64,000 nt of DNA, taken from positions 1 to 64,000 of the forward strand of contig NZ_RXHU01000082.1 of assembly GCF_003955665.1 (NCBI RefSeq), written 5' to 3'. Positions 35,435 to 44,514 of this stretch are shown here, in pieces (position 1 is the stretch's first letter; the number at the start of each line of letters is the position of its first letter). Origin of the DNA: Paenibacillus whitsoniae. Lineage in GTDB: Bacteria; Bacillota; Bacilli; Paenibacillales; NBRC-103111. The position numbers and the translations under genes were made by a program. The notes beneath the pieces are model-generated. The model searched no databases and was not told the origin of the DNA. It saw only the letters and a program-made list of their open reading frames with translations.

Positions 35435-36922
35435 TTATTTCTTTTCTCTCGCATCTCTAACATGTGGAACCGCATCGCACGTCTCCATATAAAAGGTGAG
35501 CATCCGCTCTCTAAGCTCATCACGGACGGAAGCTAGCGCGATATCCTCGATCCGATTCGTCGTTTCGCCCGGATCGTGCGCCAGATCGTAAAGCTCATCC
35601 TGCTCGTAGAAGCGGCGTACATATTTGTAGCGGTGTGTTCGCACCATCGTCGCCTTCGTATGCTCGGGTCCTTCGCTGCGCTGCATCTCGCCGCGCGGCC
35701 AGTACAGCATGGAAGGGTCCTCATTCGCCGGAGCCGACTCGTTGCAATGCGTTTCACCGTGCAGCCTTCCGCCCTCGCAGAACACCGCGTCGCGGTGCGT
35801 CTCCGTCTCACCGGCAACCAGGCTCGCCAGCGACTTGCCAAAGTGCGTATAGTTCGGCGTAAGGCCCGCATACTGCTGCACCGTCGCCGTCAGGTCGACC
35901 AATTCGACCAGCGCGTCGCTGACTCTTGGCTTCGCCGCTTCCGCCGCGGGCGGCTTTACAATGAAAGGCACGCGTGTCAGGCAATCCTCGAAGGTGTTCT
36001 GATTTTTTTCCACAAGCCCGTAATCGCCGGTAAAATCCCCGTGATCCGAGAAGAAAAAAACCGCGGTATCGTCGTAATTGCCTGCTTGTTTAAGCGCTTC
36101 CATAAGTAGCCCGAACTGATAATCTACCCTTGCGCACATCGCGTAATAAGTCGTTCTCAGCTCCGTCCAGCGCTCCTCGGACCAGCTCTCCATGCGGTAC
36201 AATTCGCGCAATCCCGCCAGGATGGACGGCTTGCTGCCGGACAGCGCCTTCGTATCGATCCGCTCCGGCAGCTGCGACTTGTCGATGCGATCATACCATG
36301 TGCGTTCCACTGCATAAGGCGGATGTGGATAAAGAATGGGCAGATAAATGCACAGCGGCTTGTCTGTCGGCGGATTCTGAATCAGCTCGATCGCTCCTTG
36401 AATATTCGCCCAATCTGAATCGTAATAGTGGGATTCGCCCCCCGTGTCCAGCTCTCCTACAAAGAAGGAATAATAGGCATCGCTGTCCGGTGCACCCCGC
36501 CAATTGTCCCCTGTCCCTTCAAAGGCGCCGCCGAACATCGGCCGCGGAGCTTGTTTCGGCACGTACTTCACATCACAGTACGGCTCGAACCCGGTGCTGG
36601 GCGGAATGAGATCGTTCTTGCCGCCCCACCAGACGTAGTAGCCCGCGTCCTTCAAGGTTTTGAGCAAGACGGGTTCGTCCGGCTTCATCATATGATACAT
36701 CGTACGGTGTCCTCTGACGTGCGGATACCAGCCCGACATGAATGAGCAGCGGCTCGGCGTACATACCGGATTTTGACAAAAGGCATTGCGAAAGGATACG
36801 GCGTCCTCGTTCACCATCGCATCCAGATTCGGCGTTACCGCCGCTCGATTGCCCATGTGCCCCAGCACGTCGCCGCGCCATTGGTCCGGATTGAAAAGTA
36901 TGATATGCGGTTGTTTTCCCAC
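35435..36922 (-). CDS. Cys-type sulfatase (S1 family) 2
   Basis: This 495-residue sulfatase has CTPSRCSFMSG, with Cys54 the predicted formylglycine. N-terminal metal ligands sit in NPDQWRGD, and FFSDHGDFTGDYGL carries the later Asp-His pair. There is no signal peptide. The GTG start at 36922 has AAAGGGGG about 8 nt upstream. First gene of the locus-2 importer operon, divergent from a third sulfatase gene; its upstream region carries the left copy of the paired site at 37018-37038. Confidence 0.93.
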   Translation of the reverse strand: MGKQPHIILFNPDQWRGDVLGHMGNRAAVTPNLDAMVNEDAVSFRNAFCQNPVCTPSRCSFMSGWYPHVRGHRTMYHMMKPDEPVLLKTLKDAGYYVWWGGKNDLIPPSTGFEPYCDVKYVPKQAPRPMFGGAFEGTGDNWRGAPDSDAYYSFFVGELDTGGESHYYDSDWANIQGAIELIQNPPTDKPLCIYLPILYPHPPYAVERTWYDRIDKSQLPERIDTKALSGSKPSILAGLRELYRMESWSEERWTELRTTYYAMCARVDYQFGLLMEALKQAGNYDDTAVFFFSDHGDFTGDYGLVEKNQNTFEDCLTRVPFIVKPPAAEAAKPRVSDALVELVDLTATVQQYAGLTPNYTHFGKSLASLVAGETETHRDAVFCEGGRLHGETHCNESAPANEDPSMLYWPRGEMQRSEGPEHTKATMVRTHRYKYVRRFYEQDELYDLAHDPGETTNRIEDIALASVRDELRERMLTFYMETCDAVPHVRDAREKK

Positions 36923-37017
36923 ACGGTTCTGCCCCCTTTTTCATACGTTAATCTGGCATTTCTTCGGGATGACCTTACTATACTTCGCCGCCCCTGTTTT
37001 CGTCGTTAACGCATTTT

Positions 37018-37098
37018 CCGATTTCTTTGCATTATTTCTTACACTCTACCGGCGATTTCACTAGGTCCAGCTCCTCGGAAAATATGCAAGGAAATCGG
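37018..37098. promoter_or_regulatory. Paired inverted sites between divergent sulfatase genes
   Basis: Positions 37018-37038 read on the minus strand contain ATGCAAAGAAATCGG. Positions 37078-37098 on the plus strand contain ATGCAAGGAAATCGG, 14 of 15 identical, with matching flanks. Each copy is oriented towards its own gene: about 95 nt from the GTG at 36922 and 77 nt from the GTG at 37176. This is the expected layout for one activator site per divergent promoter, probably the local AraC-type response regulator. Confidence 0.65.
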
Positions 37099-37175
37099 AG
37101 AATCGGTTATCGCACCGCTCAAAAGAAGCCGTTTATAGTAGATAGGAATACCTCAGCTTGAAGGGAGAGTTGCTT

Positions 37176-38573
37176 GTGAATGGGCCGAATATTCTAATGA
37201 TCATGGTTGATCAATATCGCTCCGATTGGATGAGCTGCGCCGGCACATCTTATGTGCATACCCCTCATATTGACCGCATTGCCGGGGGCGGCGTCCGCTT
37301 TGTGCAGGCGAGCTGCAACAGCCCCGTTTGCGGCCCGAGCCGCAGCTCGATTGCTGCGGGATTGTATCCCCATCGCATCGGCAATCTAGAGAACTTCGTC
37401 AACTACCCGGTGGAGCAGCCCACCTATTATCAAGCCTTGCGACAGGCCGGCTACCGGGTAGGGATTGTCGGCAAGAGCGACTTGCACAAAGGCGATCACT
37501 TCTACGGCCTGAACGGCGACTTGCCGATTATGTACCATCTTGGATTTACGCACCCACATGAAACCGAAGGCAAAATGAACGCGGCGTTTCGTCGGAATCA
37601 TCTCATGAACTTCGATCTGGATACCGGGGACGATGCGCATATCGCCGGGCCTTATCAACATTATCTGCGAGAGCATGGACAACTGGACGCTTTCGTCGAG
37701 GATTACCGTCAGCGCTTCGATGGCTGGAACTACTATAACGCAACGCCGTCTCCGCTGCCTGCGGAGCACTTCCACGACAGCTATATCGGCCGAAAATCCT
37801 GCGAATTTATCGAACAGGCGCCAGACGATGCCCCGTGGCATTTATTTGTCAGCTTCGTTGGGCCTCACGACCCGTGGGATGCACCCGCCGAATACGCGGA
37901 AGCGTTCGCGGACCGTACGTTCCCGGATTCGATTCGCGATGATCACTCCGGCAAGCCGGAATGGGTCAAGAAAAAATCCAAAAAGCAAACCGCCGATATG
38001 ACGGAAGCTCACCTGACGCAGGTCAAGCGGCAGTACGCTGCGGCCATTCAATTAATCGACGATTGGGTGGGGCGCATGTTAGATACGTTGGCTCGCAAGG
38101 GGTTGGCGGACAATACGGTCATTATTTTTTGCGCAGATCATGGCGAAATGATGGGAGATCACGGTCTATTCCAGAAAAATACGATGTATGAGGGCGCGCT
38201 GCGCGTTCCACTCATCATCGCAGATCCCCGGAAAACGACAACGGGAACAAGCCCGGCACTCGCGGAGATGGTCGACCTGTACCCGACGATTATGGAGCTG
38301 TGCGGCATCCAGTATGCCCAAAGCAGGCTTGACGGCGTCTCGCTCGTGCCGCAATTGCAGGATAATCCCCCACCGCACAAGCCGTATCAGCTTAGCGAGC
38401 TCACCAACACGCGCATGATTTTTGACGGTAGATACAAATATATTGAGAACCATAACGATGCGATGGAGTTGTACGATCTGCAGGAGGATCCTCAGGAACT
38501 GCGCAATCTTGCGAAGGAGCGGCCCGAAACGGTGCGAAGCCTGATGAAAAGCATGGCGGGCTTGCGGAAATAA
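37176..38573 (+). CDS. Cys-type sulfatase (S1 family) 3
   Basis: This 465-residue sulfatase has CGPSRSSIAAG, with Cys52 the predicted formylglycine. The position usually T or S before the final Gly is Ala, a mild deviation. Metal ligands are in MIMVDQYRSDW and FCADHGEMMGDHGLF. The start at GTG 37176 has GGGAG 8 nt upstream; the TTG-led frame from 37158 does not. No signal peptide. Divergent from sulfatase 2 and ended by a bidirectional terminator. The three sulfatases differ clearly around the active site, so they probably remove sulfate from different positions of the same glycan. Confidence 0.92.
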   Translation: MNGPNILMIMVDQYRSDWMSCAGTSYVHTPHIDRIAGGGVRFVQASCNSPVCGPSRSSIAAGLYPHRIGNLENFVNYPVEQPTYYQALRQAGYRVGIVGKSDLHKGDHFYGLNGDLPIMYHLGFTHPHETEGKMNAAFRRNHLMNFDLDTGDDAHIAGPYQHYLREHGQLDAFVEDYRQRFDGWNYYNATPSPLPAEHFHDSYIGRKSCEFIEQAPDDAPWHLFVSFVGPHDPWDAPAEYAEAFADRTFPDSIRDDHSGKPEWVKKKSKKQTADMTEAHLTQVKRQYAAAIQLIDDWVGRMLDTLARKGLADNTVIIFCADHGEMMGDHGLFQKNTMYEGALRVPLIIADPRKTTTGTSPALAEMVDLYPTIMELCGIQYAQSRLDGVSLVPQLQDNPPPHKPYQLSELTNTRMIFDGRYKYIENHNDAMELYDLQEDPQELRNLAKERPETVRSLMKSMAGLRK

Positions 38574-38649
38574 ACGGAGATGGCCGGGGGAGCAAGCTCC
38601 TAACCGTAGAGGTGCGTGGAGAACCGTATGGCCAGCACGTAACAAACAA

Positions 38650-38685
38650 AAAGCTCTGCGCCATCATAATAAGGCGCAGAGCTTT
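38650..38685. terminator. Bidirectional terminator between sulfatase 3 and the Nif3-like gene
   Basis: AAAGCTCTGCGCC pairs perfectly with GGCGCAGAGCTTT across a 10-nt loop, with A-rich and T-rich flanks on both sides. It serves convergent genes. Confidence 0.9.
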
Positions 38686-38711
38686 GTTAATGACTATAGG
38701 GCACAGGATCG

Positions 38712-39554
38712 TCACAGTACGCTAAACAGCGGCTCATCCCGCAGCACATGCACGGGAACGCCAGGGAACCGCTCACGCAGCTGCGCCGCGAGCGCCCGCA
38801 TCCCTGGCTCCTCGCTCTCCGCATGGCCGAGCGCAAGATAAGCTAGCGGCCGGCCCTGCCGGGCCGCGTCGCGCACGTACTCCGGCGTTTCCCATTCGGG
38901 GCCTTCGCCGGCAATGACGAGATCCAGGCCGTGCGCCTGGATGAGCGGCACCGCTACGCCGGCGCCGCCGCGATACCCCGCCGCGATGCCGATGCGGCGG
39001 CACACCAGCTCGGGATTCCCCGCTATGCGTACATAGGGAATCCCGAGCTTCGCTTTCACATGACGCGCGACTTGCGCCAGCGTCATGGGCTCGATCGCCA
39101 CGACCGCGGCCGCCGGCTCGTGCGTCACGACCTGAGGCGCCCAGCCGAGCGCCTCGACTAACCCAGCCGTGATGGTATCCGGCTGGCAGCGGTGCGGACG
39201 GTCGTGGCAGCGCACGACCGTTATGCCCGTCCGCCGGAGCAGCTCGCGCTTCCGGCGGACGACGGGGTCATCCGGGAGCCAGGTCGCGCCGTCCTCCCGG
39301 TGGCAGTAAAACAGACCCTCGTGCGAGATCACGAGGTTCACGCCCAGCGCTGTCGCCTGCTCCAGCAGCGCCTGCGTCGCCAGAAAAACAACGGCGACGC
39401 CTGTCACAGCTGCCGAGGCCGCATCTGCATCGGCGCTGCCTGCTTCGCTCCCCGGCTCATACACAACACCATCCACGCCGCCCTCAGCCAGGGCCGTGCC
39501 CTCCAGCACATGTGCAATTATTTCCCCCATCGTTACTGGCGTCATGCCAACCAT
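38712..39554 (-). CDS. Nif3-like (DUF34) dinuclear metal-binding protein
   Basis: This protein of about 280 residues matches the Nif3/DUF34 fold: VVFLATQALLEQATALGVNLVISHEGLFY includes the metal-binding His of the ISHEG motif, GITVVRCHDRPH holds more ligands, and a C-terminal segment has AGEGPEW. Nif3-like proteins bind two metal ions and form hexamers; the biochemical role is unsettled. ATG 39554, 39545 and 39530 are possible; GGGGG gives best spacing to 39545. The N-terminal third has an Ala/Gly/Asp-rich insertion (about 20-45). Confidence 0.85.
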   Translation of the reverse strand: MVGMTPVTMGEIIAHVLEGTALAEGGVDGVVYEPGSEAGSADADAASAAVTGVAVVFLATQALLEQATALGVNLVISHEGLFYCHREDGATWLPDDPVVRRKRELLRRTGITVVRCHDRPHRCQPDTITAGLVEALGWAPQVVTHEPAAAVVAIEPMTLAQVARHVKAKLGIPYVRIAGNPELVCRRIGIAAGYRGGAGVAVPLIQAHGLDLVIAGEGPEWETPEYVRDAARQGRPLAYLALGHAESEEPGMRALAAQLRERFPGVPVHVLRDEPLFSVL

Positions 39555-39684
39555 GCCCCCTAACCATACGTCTGCTTATGTATCCAGTTTCATACACCAT
39601 TTACCCACTTTCAGCCGCAACGCCGGATTTCCCCCGCATGCTCGCCGCTCCCGCGCCGCCGATGGGAGCTGCAAGGCGACATTG

Positions 39685-41139
39685 TCACTTTTTCGCGGTC
39701 GGAAGCGAAGAAGCCGATGTGGCCGAGGGCGGGCTTGCTGAGGACGCCATCGGTTCGATCAATCGGTGACGGTACCACTTATCGCCGCGGAACCGCCAGA
39801 GGAAGACGCCGCCGCGTACACCCCATTCGATGTTCATGGCGAGCCAGACGCCGACGATGCCCATGTGGCACACGATGCCGAGCACATAGCCCAGCACGAC
39901 CCGGAACAGCCACATCGACAGCATGGCGGTGATCGACGTGAACTTGGAATCGCCCGCCGCACGCAACGCCGCCGGCATCAAGAAGGAGAGCGGCCAGAGC
40001 GGAATCTGCATCAGCGCGTTAATCAGGGTTATGATGAACAAGTCGTGCATAATATCTTCCGGCGGATGGAACAGACCGACAATCGGTCGGAATAAAGGCA
40101 GCAGAATCAACGTCATGAGAATAAAAGAGAACGAAGACAAGCCGATGAACGCCTTGGCGAACTTGCGGGCGTCCCGCACGTTTTGGCGGCCCATGCACTG
40201 GCCGATGACCGTTACCGTCGTAATGGACAGTGCCATCGACGGAATCTGGAACACCGTCGCGAGCGAGTTGCCGATCGCGTTCGTCGCCAGCGCGTGCGTG
40301 CCGAGGCTGACGATGAACACTTGCGTCAGCATTTTACCGCCGTTGAAGAACATTTGCTCCGCCGCGAAGGGGAAGCCGACGTAGGAAATCTTTTTCACCA
40401 TCGCCCAGTTGATCTGAAGCATTTCTCTGAGCTGCACTCGCAGATTCGTGTCCAGCTTGAACAGGTAGAGAAGCGCCACTGCTGCCGCGCCATAGCGCGA
40501 AATGTTCATCGCAATGGTCAGGCCGTGCACGCCCATATGAAGCACATTAATGAACAGCACGTTCAGCACGACGTATGTCAGGTTCATGATGAGCGACAGC
40601 TTGAGCGAAGAACGGGACTTGCCAATCCCGCGCAGCGCACCGCATACCGCCTCCACAATCGCAATTCCCGTAAAAGACAGAGAGCTGCCCACGATGTACG
40701 TCTTGGCGTTGGCGAAAACATCGTCTGCCGCTGCACCGAACAAAAGCTTTAGCGCAGGACTGTGGAAAAGCAAAATAAGCACAGAAATCGCCAGCGCCAG
40801 CAGCGATACGGAGGATACTGAGCTTGCCGCCGCTCGTGACACCATCCGGTCGTTGCCGCTGCCCTTGTACTGCGCCACCACCACCGTGCCACCGGTCGAA
40901 ACCGCGATGAACACGCTAATCAGAAAAATATTGAGCGAATCAATCATGCTTACGGCACTAACCGCCGCCACGCCCGATGAGGAAATCATCGCCGTGTTGA
41001 TCAGGTTCATTCCGACGAGGAATGCCTGATCCACGAGAATCGGTACATAGAGGGCGATAATGTGGCGATAATCGATCGCATCTCCGGTAAAATACTTGTT
41101 CAAAAAGGTTTGCATTCTCGCGCTGATAGTAGTTCTCAT
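39685..41139 (-). CDS. MATE family multidrug/sodium exporter
   Basis: This 484-residue protein has about 12 membrane helices in two halves, with NTAMISSSGVAAVSAVSM near residue 50 and the matching GTHALATNAIGNSLATVF in the second half, typical MATE motifs. It probably exports cationic compounds using a Na+ or H+ gradient. The ribosome site before ATG 41139 is poor; a later ATG at residue 9 is possible. Single gene; the substrate is not predictable. Confidence 0.92.
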   Translation of the reverse strand: MRTTISARMQTFLNKYFTGDAIDYRHIIALYVPILVDQAFLVGMNLINTAMISSSGVAAVSAVSMIDSLNIFLISVFIAVSTGGTVVVAQYKGSGNDRMVSRAAASSVSSVSLLALAISVLILLFHSPALKLLFGAAADDVFANAKTYIVGSSLSFTGIAIVEAVCGALRGIGKSRSSLKLSLIMNLTYVVLNVLFINVLHMGVHGLTIAMNISRYGAAAVALLYLFKLDTNLRVQLREMLQINWAMVKKISYVGFPFAAEQMFFNGGKMLTQVFIVSLGTHALATNAIGNSLATVFQIPSMALSITTVTVIGQCMGRQNVRDARKFAKAFIGLSSFSFILMTLILLPLFRPIVGLFHPPEDIMHDLFIITLINALMQIPLWPLSFLMPAALRAAGDSKFTSITAMLSMWLFRVVLGYVLGIVCHMGIVGVWLAMNIEWGVRGGVFLWRFRGDKWYRHRLIEPMASSASPPSATSASSLPTAKK

Positions 41140-41552
41140 AGGAAGGGATCAACTTCTTTTTGTTTTGTTGTATTTATCATACCGTCATGCTTGCCAGCAA
41201 ATCTTTTTGTTGGCGAAACTTTTGTTGGCAGGACCTCACTGTCCGGCACTGCTTTTTTAGTATAGCACAGATGGTGTCGTATGGAGGGTACATTTTGAGC
41301 ATCCCCTTCGCGTCCCTCCTCGCCCATGAACCTGTAAAACCTGCATCGAATTTCCCGAAAAAGCCTAAAATATAATCCGCGATTTACCCATTTTTTGGGG
41401 CGCTACCGGGGCAGTCTACCCGATTTACCTGCACAAAATGCATGATTTCATGCGAAAACCCGCTTCGACTGACTGATTTGATGTACAAAGTGCAGGTCGT
41501 CGAGGGGAACTGCCATCTGCATCCCTCATCATTGAGTGCGTCAAAGGGAAAA
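41140..41552. repeat. Gene-free stretch with one forward/reverse pair of the CCTGCA repeat family
   Basis: A forward unit 'gatttacctgcacaaaatgc' (about 41422-41441) is answered by a reverse unit 'gatgtacaaagtgcaggtcg' (about 41480-41499). This is the short version of the elements at 51941-52138 and 60276-60474. A plausible -10 (TATACT, minus, near 41263) for the MATE gene also lies here. Confidence 0.6.
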
Positions 41553-42062
41553 TTAGTTGCATTCACTTTCAAACCATGGGATATGACTCCACGGTTCAGC
41601 TCCATCGTCGGTTAGCGTAAACTCTATTATGAAGTCCAGTTCCGGTTCAGTATCCAACCTCGCTTCAACGTTGTTCATCTGGACAATTCGACATTTGTAC
41701 AGTCCATTGCTAAGTTCAAAAACACAGTCTCGCAAATGAGCTTCCGGTAAGCTGACATCAGGAAATTGTGCCCCCATTGTTAGAGACTCATAGTTAATCA
41801 GACAGAGTCTGCCATTTGTTACTTCGATAATCCCTTCGATTTCTTTAAATCCGCTTACCCCGCTAAACTTCTCACCGATGCCTACCTTTAAAGCCCCTTC
41901 ACCACCACTCCCCCAAAGCAGAAGGTTTTTGTGACCAATCTGTTGTTTAAAGTGACGGATCAATTGGCCGAACTCCCAATCTTCGTCTACGAAGGAAATG
42001 TAGGTTTGCGGGTTGAATACGCCAAGAAATCCTGAATCGTCAGTAATCTCAAAAAATCGCAT
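41553..42062 (-). CDS. Hypothetical protein
   Basis: I do not recognise this 169-residue acidic protein with confidence. It starts MRFFEITDDSGFLGVF, with GGAGG 5 nt upstream of ATG 42062, which is better than the longer frame to 42074. It is soluble, has no signal peptide and is rich in beta-type sequence with two conserved-looking Trp residues near the end (EPWSHIPWFESE). The DNA looks more AT-rich than the neighbours, which may signal transfer. The size and acidity resemble immunity-type proteins of polymorphic toxins, but no toxin is adjacent. Confidence 0.75.
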   Translation of the reverse strand: MRFFEITDDSGFLGVFNPQTYISFVDEDWEFGQLIRHFKQQIGHKNLLLWGSGGEGALKVGIGEKFSGVSGFKEIEGIIEVTNGRLCLINYESLTMGAQFPDVSLPEAHLRDCVFELSNGLYKCRIVQMNNVEARLDTEPELDFIIEFTLTDDGAEPWSHIPWFESECN

Positions 42063-42161
42063 CGGTACCTCCAACTATTAACTATGGTATGAAGACCTCT
42101 TTAGCCCACGTATGACGAACTCTTCAATTTGCTCTTGCATCCTCATCCTCTAAATGCTTGG

Positions 42162-43094
42162 CTAGCCTTTGTACCACTTCGGTACGGCGCTTTCGAAATT
42201 CCGATGATCATTCAGTACCCTTTGAATGCGGACCATCATTGAATCGAGCTGTGCCGGCACGACTTGGAGCGTCCACGTGATCGTTCCAAACATAATCATT
42301 GCCGTATACAGCGCATACAGGTTCCAAAACTCCCCCGGAACCTTCCCTTTAAAATATCCGTCGATTTGCCCCATCGAGAACGGAATACTGACTTCGCTGG
42401 CGAAGTAGGCGATTTTCAGAAAATCATGATACGGGTCTCCCCAGTCGTACCGATTGAAATCGATCGCCGCCGCATACGCACCGCCCTGCACGAGCAGGTT
42501 GCCGGGATGAAAGTCATCGTGTTGAAAACGGTTCGGGCGACCTTCCAGCAGCGGCAATTTCTCTTCGATAAAGGCAATAATCGCACGCTCTCCAGGCAGC
42601 TTAACCCCACATTGGCGATAGTCCGACAAGTGACGGTTATGCTTCGCAATCCTGCGCATTGACCACGTTTCCAGATCCACAGGCGCTTCCATCTCGTGCA
42701 TCATAAGCAGTTCCCGGCCTGCTTCAACACCCACGTTATACTGTTCCTCAGCCGTCATCTGCGGCAGCCTTTCGGACGCATCCTCCCCCTCGACATACCG
42801 TAAAACCATGTAACATAAATCAAGCGCCTCAATCGTGCCAAATGCAACAGGCTCAGAAGTACGAACGCCAAGGGCGTGGATATGGCCTACGATCTCGAAC
42901 TCCCGCCTTTTACGTTCGCTCTGCTTGAAAGTCGCAGTACGGAGTACATAAGCCGGTTTGTTACTCCCTTCATAAACGAGGTATTTCCCGTCATAAGAGA
43001 AACCTTTATGAATCTTTGAGATCGCCGTGGCGTTCCGCAGTAGTGGGATATATTCCCGCACTTCGGTTATTTGCATCATTGCCTCATTCGTCAC
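42162..43094 (-). CDS. APH-fold phosphotransferase
   Basis: This protein of 310 residues has the aminoglycoside phosphotransferase/choline kinase fold. The catalytic loop is FQHDDFHPGNLLV, with the metal-binding DFNRYDWGDPYHDF after it, and an N-terminal lobe with KYLVYEGSNKPAYVLR. It should transfer phosphate from ATP to a hydroxyl of a small molecule. The start at GTG 43094 is chosen because GGAGG lies 7 nt upstream. Divergent from a MarR gene 183 bp away, which suggests induction by the compound it modifies. It could be an antibiotic kinase or a metabolic kinase. Confidence 0.87.
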   Translation of the reverse strand: MTNEAMMQITEVREYIPLLRNATAISKIHKGFSYDGKYLVYEGSNKPAYVLRTATFKQSERKRREFEIVGHIHALGVRTSEPVAFGTIEALDLCYMVLRYVEGEDASERLPQMTAEEQYNVGVEAGRELLMMHEMEAPVDLETWSMRRIAKHNRHLSDYRQCGVKLPGERAIIAFIEEKLPLLEGRPNRFQHDDFHPGNLLVQGGAYAAAIDFNRYDWGDPYHDFLKIAYFASEVSIPFSMGQIDGYFKGKVPGEFWNLYALYTAMIMFGTITWTLQVVPAQLDSMMVRIQRVLNDHRNFESAVPKWYKG

Positions 43095-43277
43095 AGAAAG
43101 CCCTCCCCTACTCGATATCTTCTCAATATTCTGCTTGAATCTCTGTTTTCCTTTTTCTTCCTCTCCGATGCCGCATCGTTCGAACACCGAGTAATGCGGC
43201 CCGAAAGTTGACGACAAGGAGCTCTTTTCTTATGATTAGTGTGCCTTACCTATCAGGAATGTCTGGCGGTGACGACA

Positions 43278-43742
43278 ATGACACAATACTCCCATGCTTA
43301 CATCCTCAGCCTGATTGATGTATTTTCACGTTTGGCTAAGGCTGATTGGCGCAAAACCACGGTCTGGGGAATCAAAACGAGCGAAGTCCGCGTTCTCGTC
43401 CTCATGAAGAGAATGTTGGACCAAGGCGATACATCGGGAACGACCGTTTCCGAGCTGCGCAAAACGTTGCAAGTCACTTCGCCGACCGTGACGCAAATGA
43501 CGAACAGTCTCATTCACAACGGCTATATCGAACGCTCCCCGGACCAAAGTGACCGCCGCATCTCCAAGCTGACCCTGACGGAAGCAGGCATCACGCTCGC
43601 GCAAAAGGCGACGGATCAGTATAAAGAGATTTTCGCAGGATTAATCGACCACTTGGGCAAAGAGCAGACGGATCAACTGATCCATCTCTTATCGGAATCT
43701 TTCACCTACCTGCAAGGGGTTGGCAAAAAGAACGCTGAGTAA
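43278..43742 (+). CDS. MarR-family transcriptional regulator
   Basis: This 154-residue regulator (from ATG 43278) has a winged helix at about 40-100 with TTVSELRKTLQVTSPTVTQM and the wing IERSPDQSDRRISKLTL; the DxR-type wing is typical of MarR. A weak GGCGG precedes the ATG; the frame opens at 43239. Probably represses itself and the divergent APH-fold gene. Ends 14 bp before a strong terminator. Confidence 0.9.
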   Translation: MTQYSHAYILSLIDVFSRLAKADWRKTTVWGIKTSEVRVLVLMKRMLDQGDTSGTTVSELRKTLQVTSPTVTQMTNSLIHNGYIERSPDQSDRRISKLTLTEAGITLAQKATDQYKEIFAGLIDHLGKEQTDQLIHLLSESFTYLQGVGKKNAE

Positions 43743-43756
43743 CCTGCAAGCGACCT

Positions 43757-43799
43757 AAGGCCCTGCACGTTCCGTTAAAAGAACGTGAGGGCCTTTTTG
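43757..43799 (+). terminator. Rho-independent terminator after the MarR gene
   Basis: AAGGCCCT and CACGTTC pair with GAACGTG and AGGGCCTT, followed by TTTT. Confidence 0.92.
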
Positions 43800-44009
43800 C
43801 CGGTTGCAGGTGGGGGGGGGGTGGGGCATAGTCGTCCGACGGCAGTGGACTCGTGCGGCGCTTTGGTCGAGCCTGCTGTTCGCCGGCAGCGCCACAAATC
43901 ACGCCTGGCACTCCTCACTCCCCATGATACATGCGCTCACCACGCATACCTGCTGAAGTAGACTAATATTACGCTGCCTCCCCCTTCCGCTGTTCACGCC
44001 ACCGCCCCA

Positions 44010-44194
44010 AACCTGCGATTAGACAGGAATTTCATCCCGTTCTCCCCCGATTTCGGCAAAAGCCTGCGATTTGGCAGGTTTTTGTGGCAGATCGGCCGAT
44101 TTTCGGTGAATCCGCTCGAAATGCCTGCGTTTTCGCAGGCATTTCCCCGAACAGGCCGAAAATGCGAAAAATCCCTGCGCATTCGCAGGAATTT
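44010..44194. repeat. Four short CCTGCG/CGCAGG palindromes in a row
   Basis: Hairpins at about 44010-44032, 44061-44083, 44118-44145 and 44171-44194 recur at intervals of 51-57 bp. Each reads CCTGCG, a short loop and CGCAGG (or AGACAGG/GGCAGG), then a T-rich tail; the third is a perfect ATGCCTGCG/CGCAGGCAT palindrome. They look like a relative of the CCTGCA family. The surrounding 43800-44514 has no gene. Confidence 0.7.
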
Positions 44195-44306
44195 CGTCGT
44201 TTCTTTGTCGGCAAGCAACTTGTCAGCGGGCGGGGTTCCCCTTAAGCAAGCCAGCCGACCTTGCCCCCGACTACTCGCCTGACAAGCCCCACCGCGCCTG
44301 GCCAGC

Positions 44307-44398
44307 CTGCTCTCCCTGCTCCTCCTGCTCCTCTGCTCTTCCTGCTCTTCCTGCTCTAATCCGCTGTTGCCGCTGTTGCCGCTGTTGCCGCTGCTCTA
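44307..44398. repeat. Simple repeats CTGCTCTTC and CGCTGTTGC
   Basis: CTGCTC(CT)TC-type units repeat to about 44358, and three exact CGCTGTTGC units follow to about 44388. No gene. A run of ten G bases lies nearby at about 43813-43822. Confidence 0.8.
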
Positions 44399-44514
44399 GC
44401 ACGCCGCCTCCGCCAAACTGCCTAAAAACCTTGCTGAGCCACCTGCAGCGCAGCGTGCCCAGCCAAAAAGGCCGCCCCCGAAGGAGCGGCCCTCCACCAA
44501 CACCCGCACGCCCC

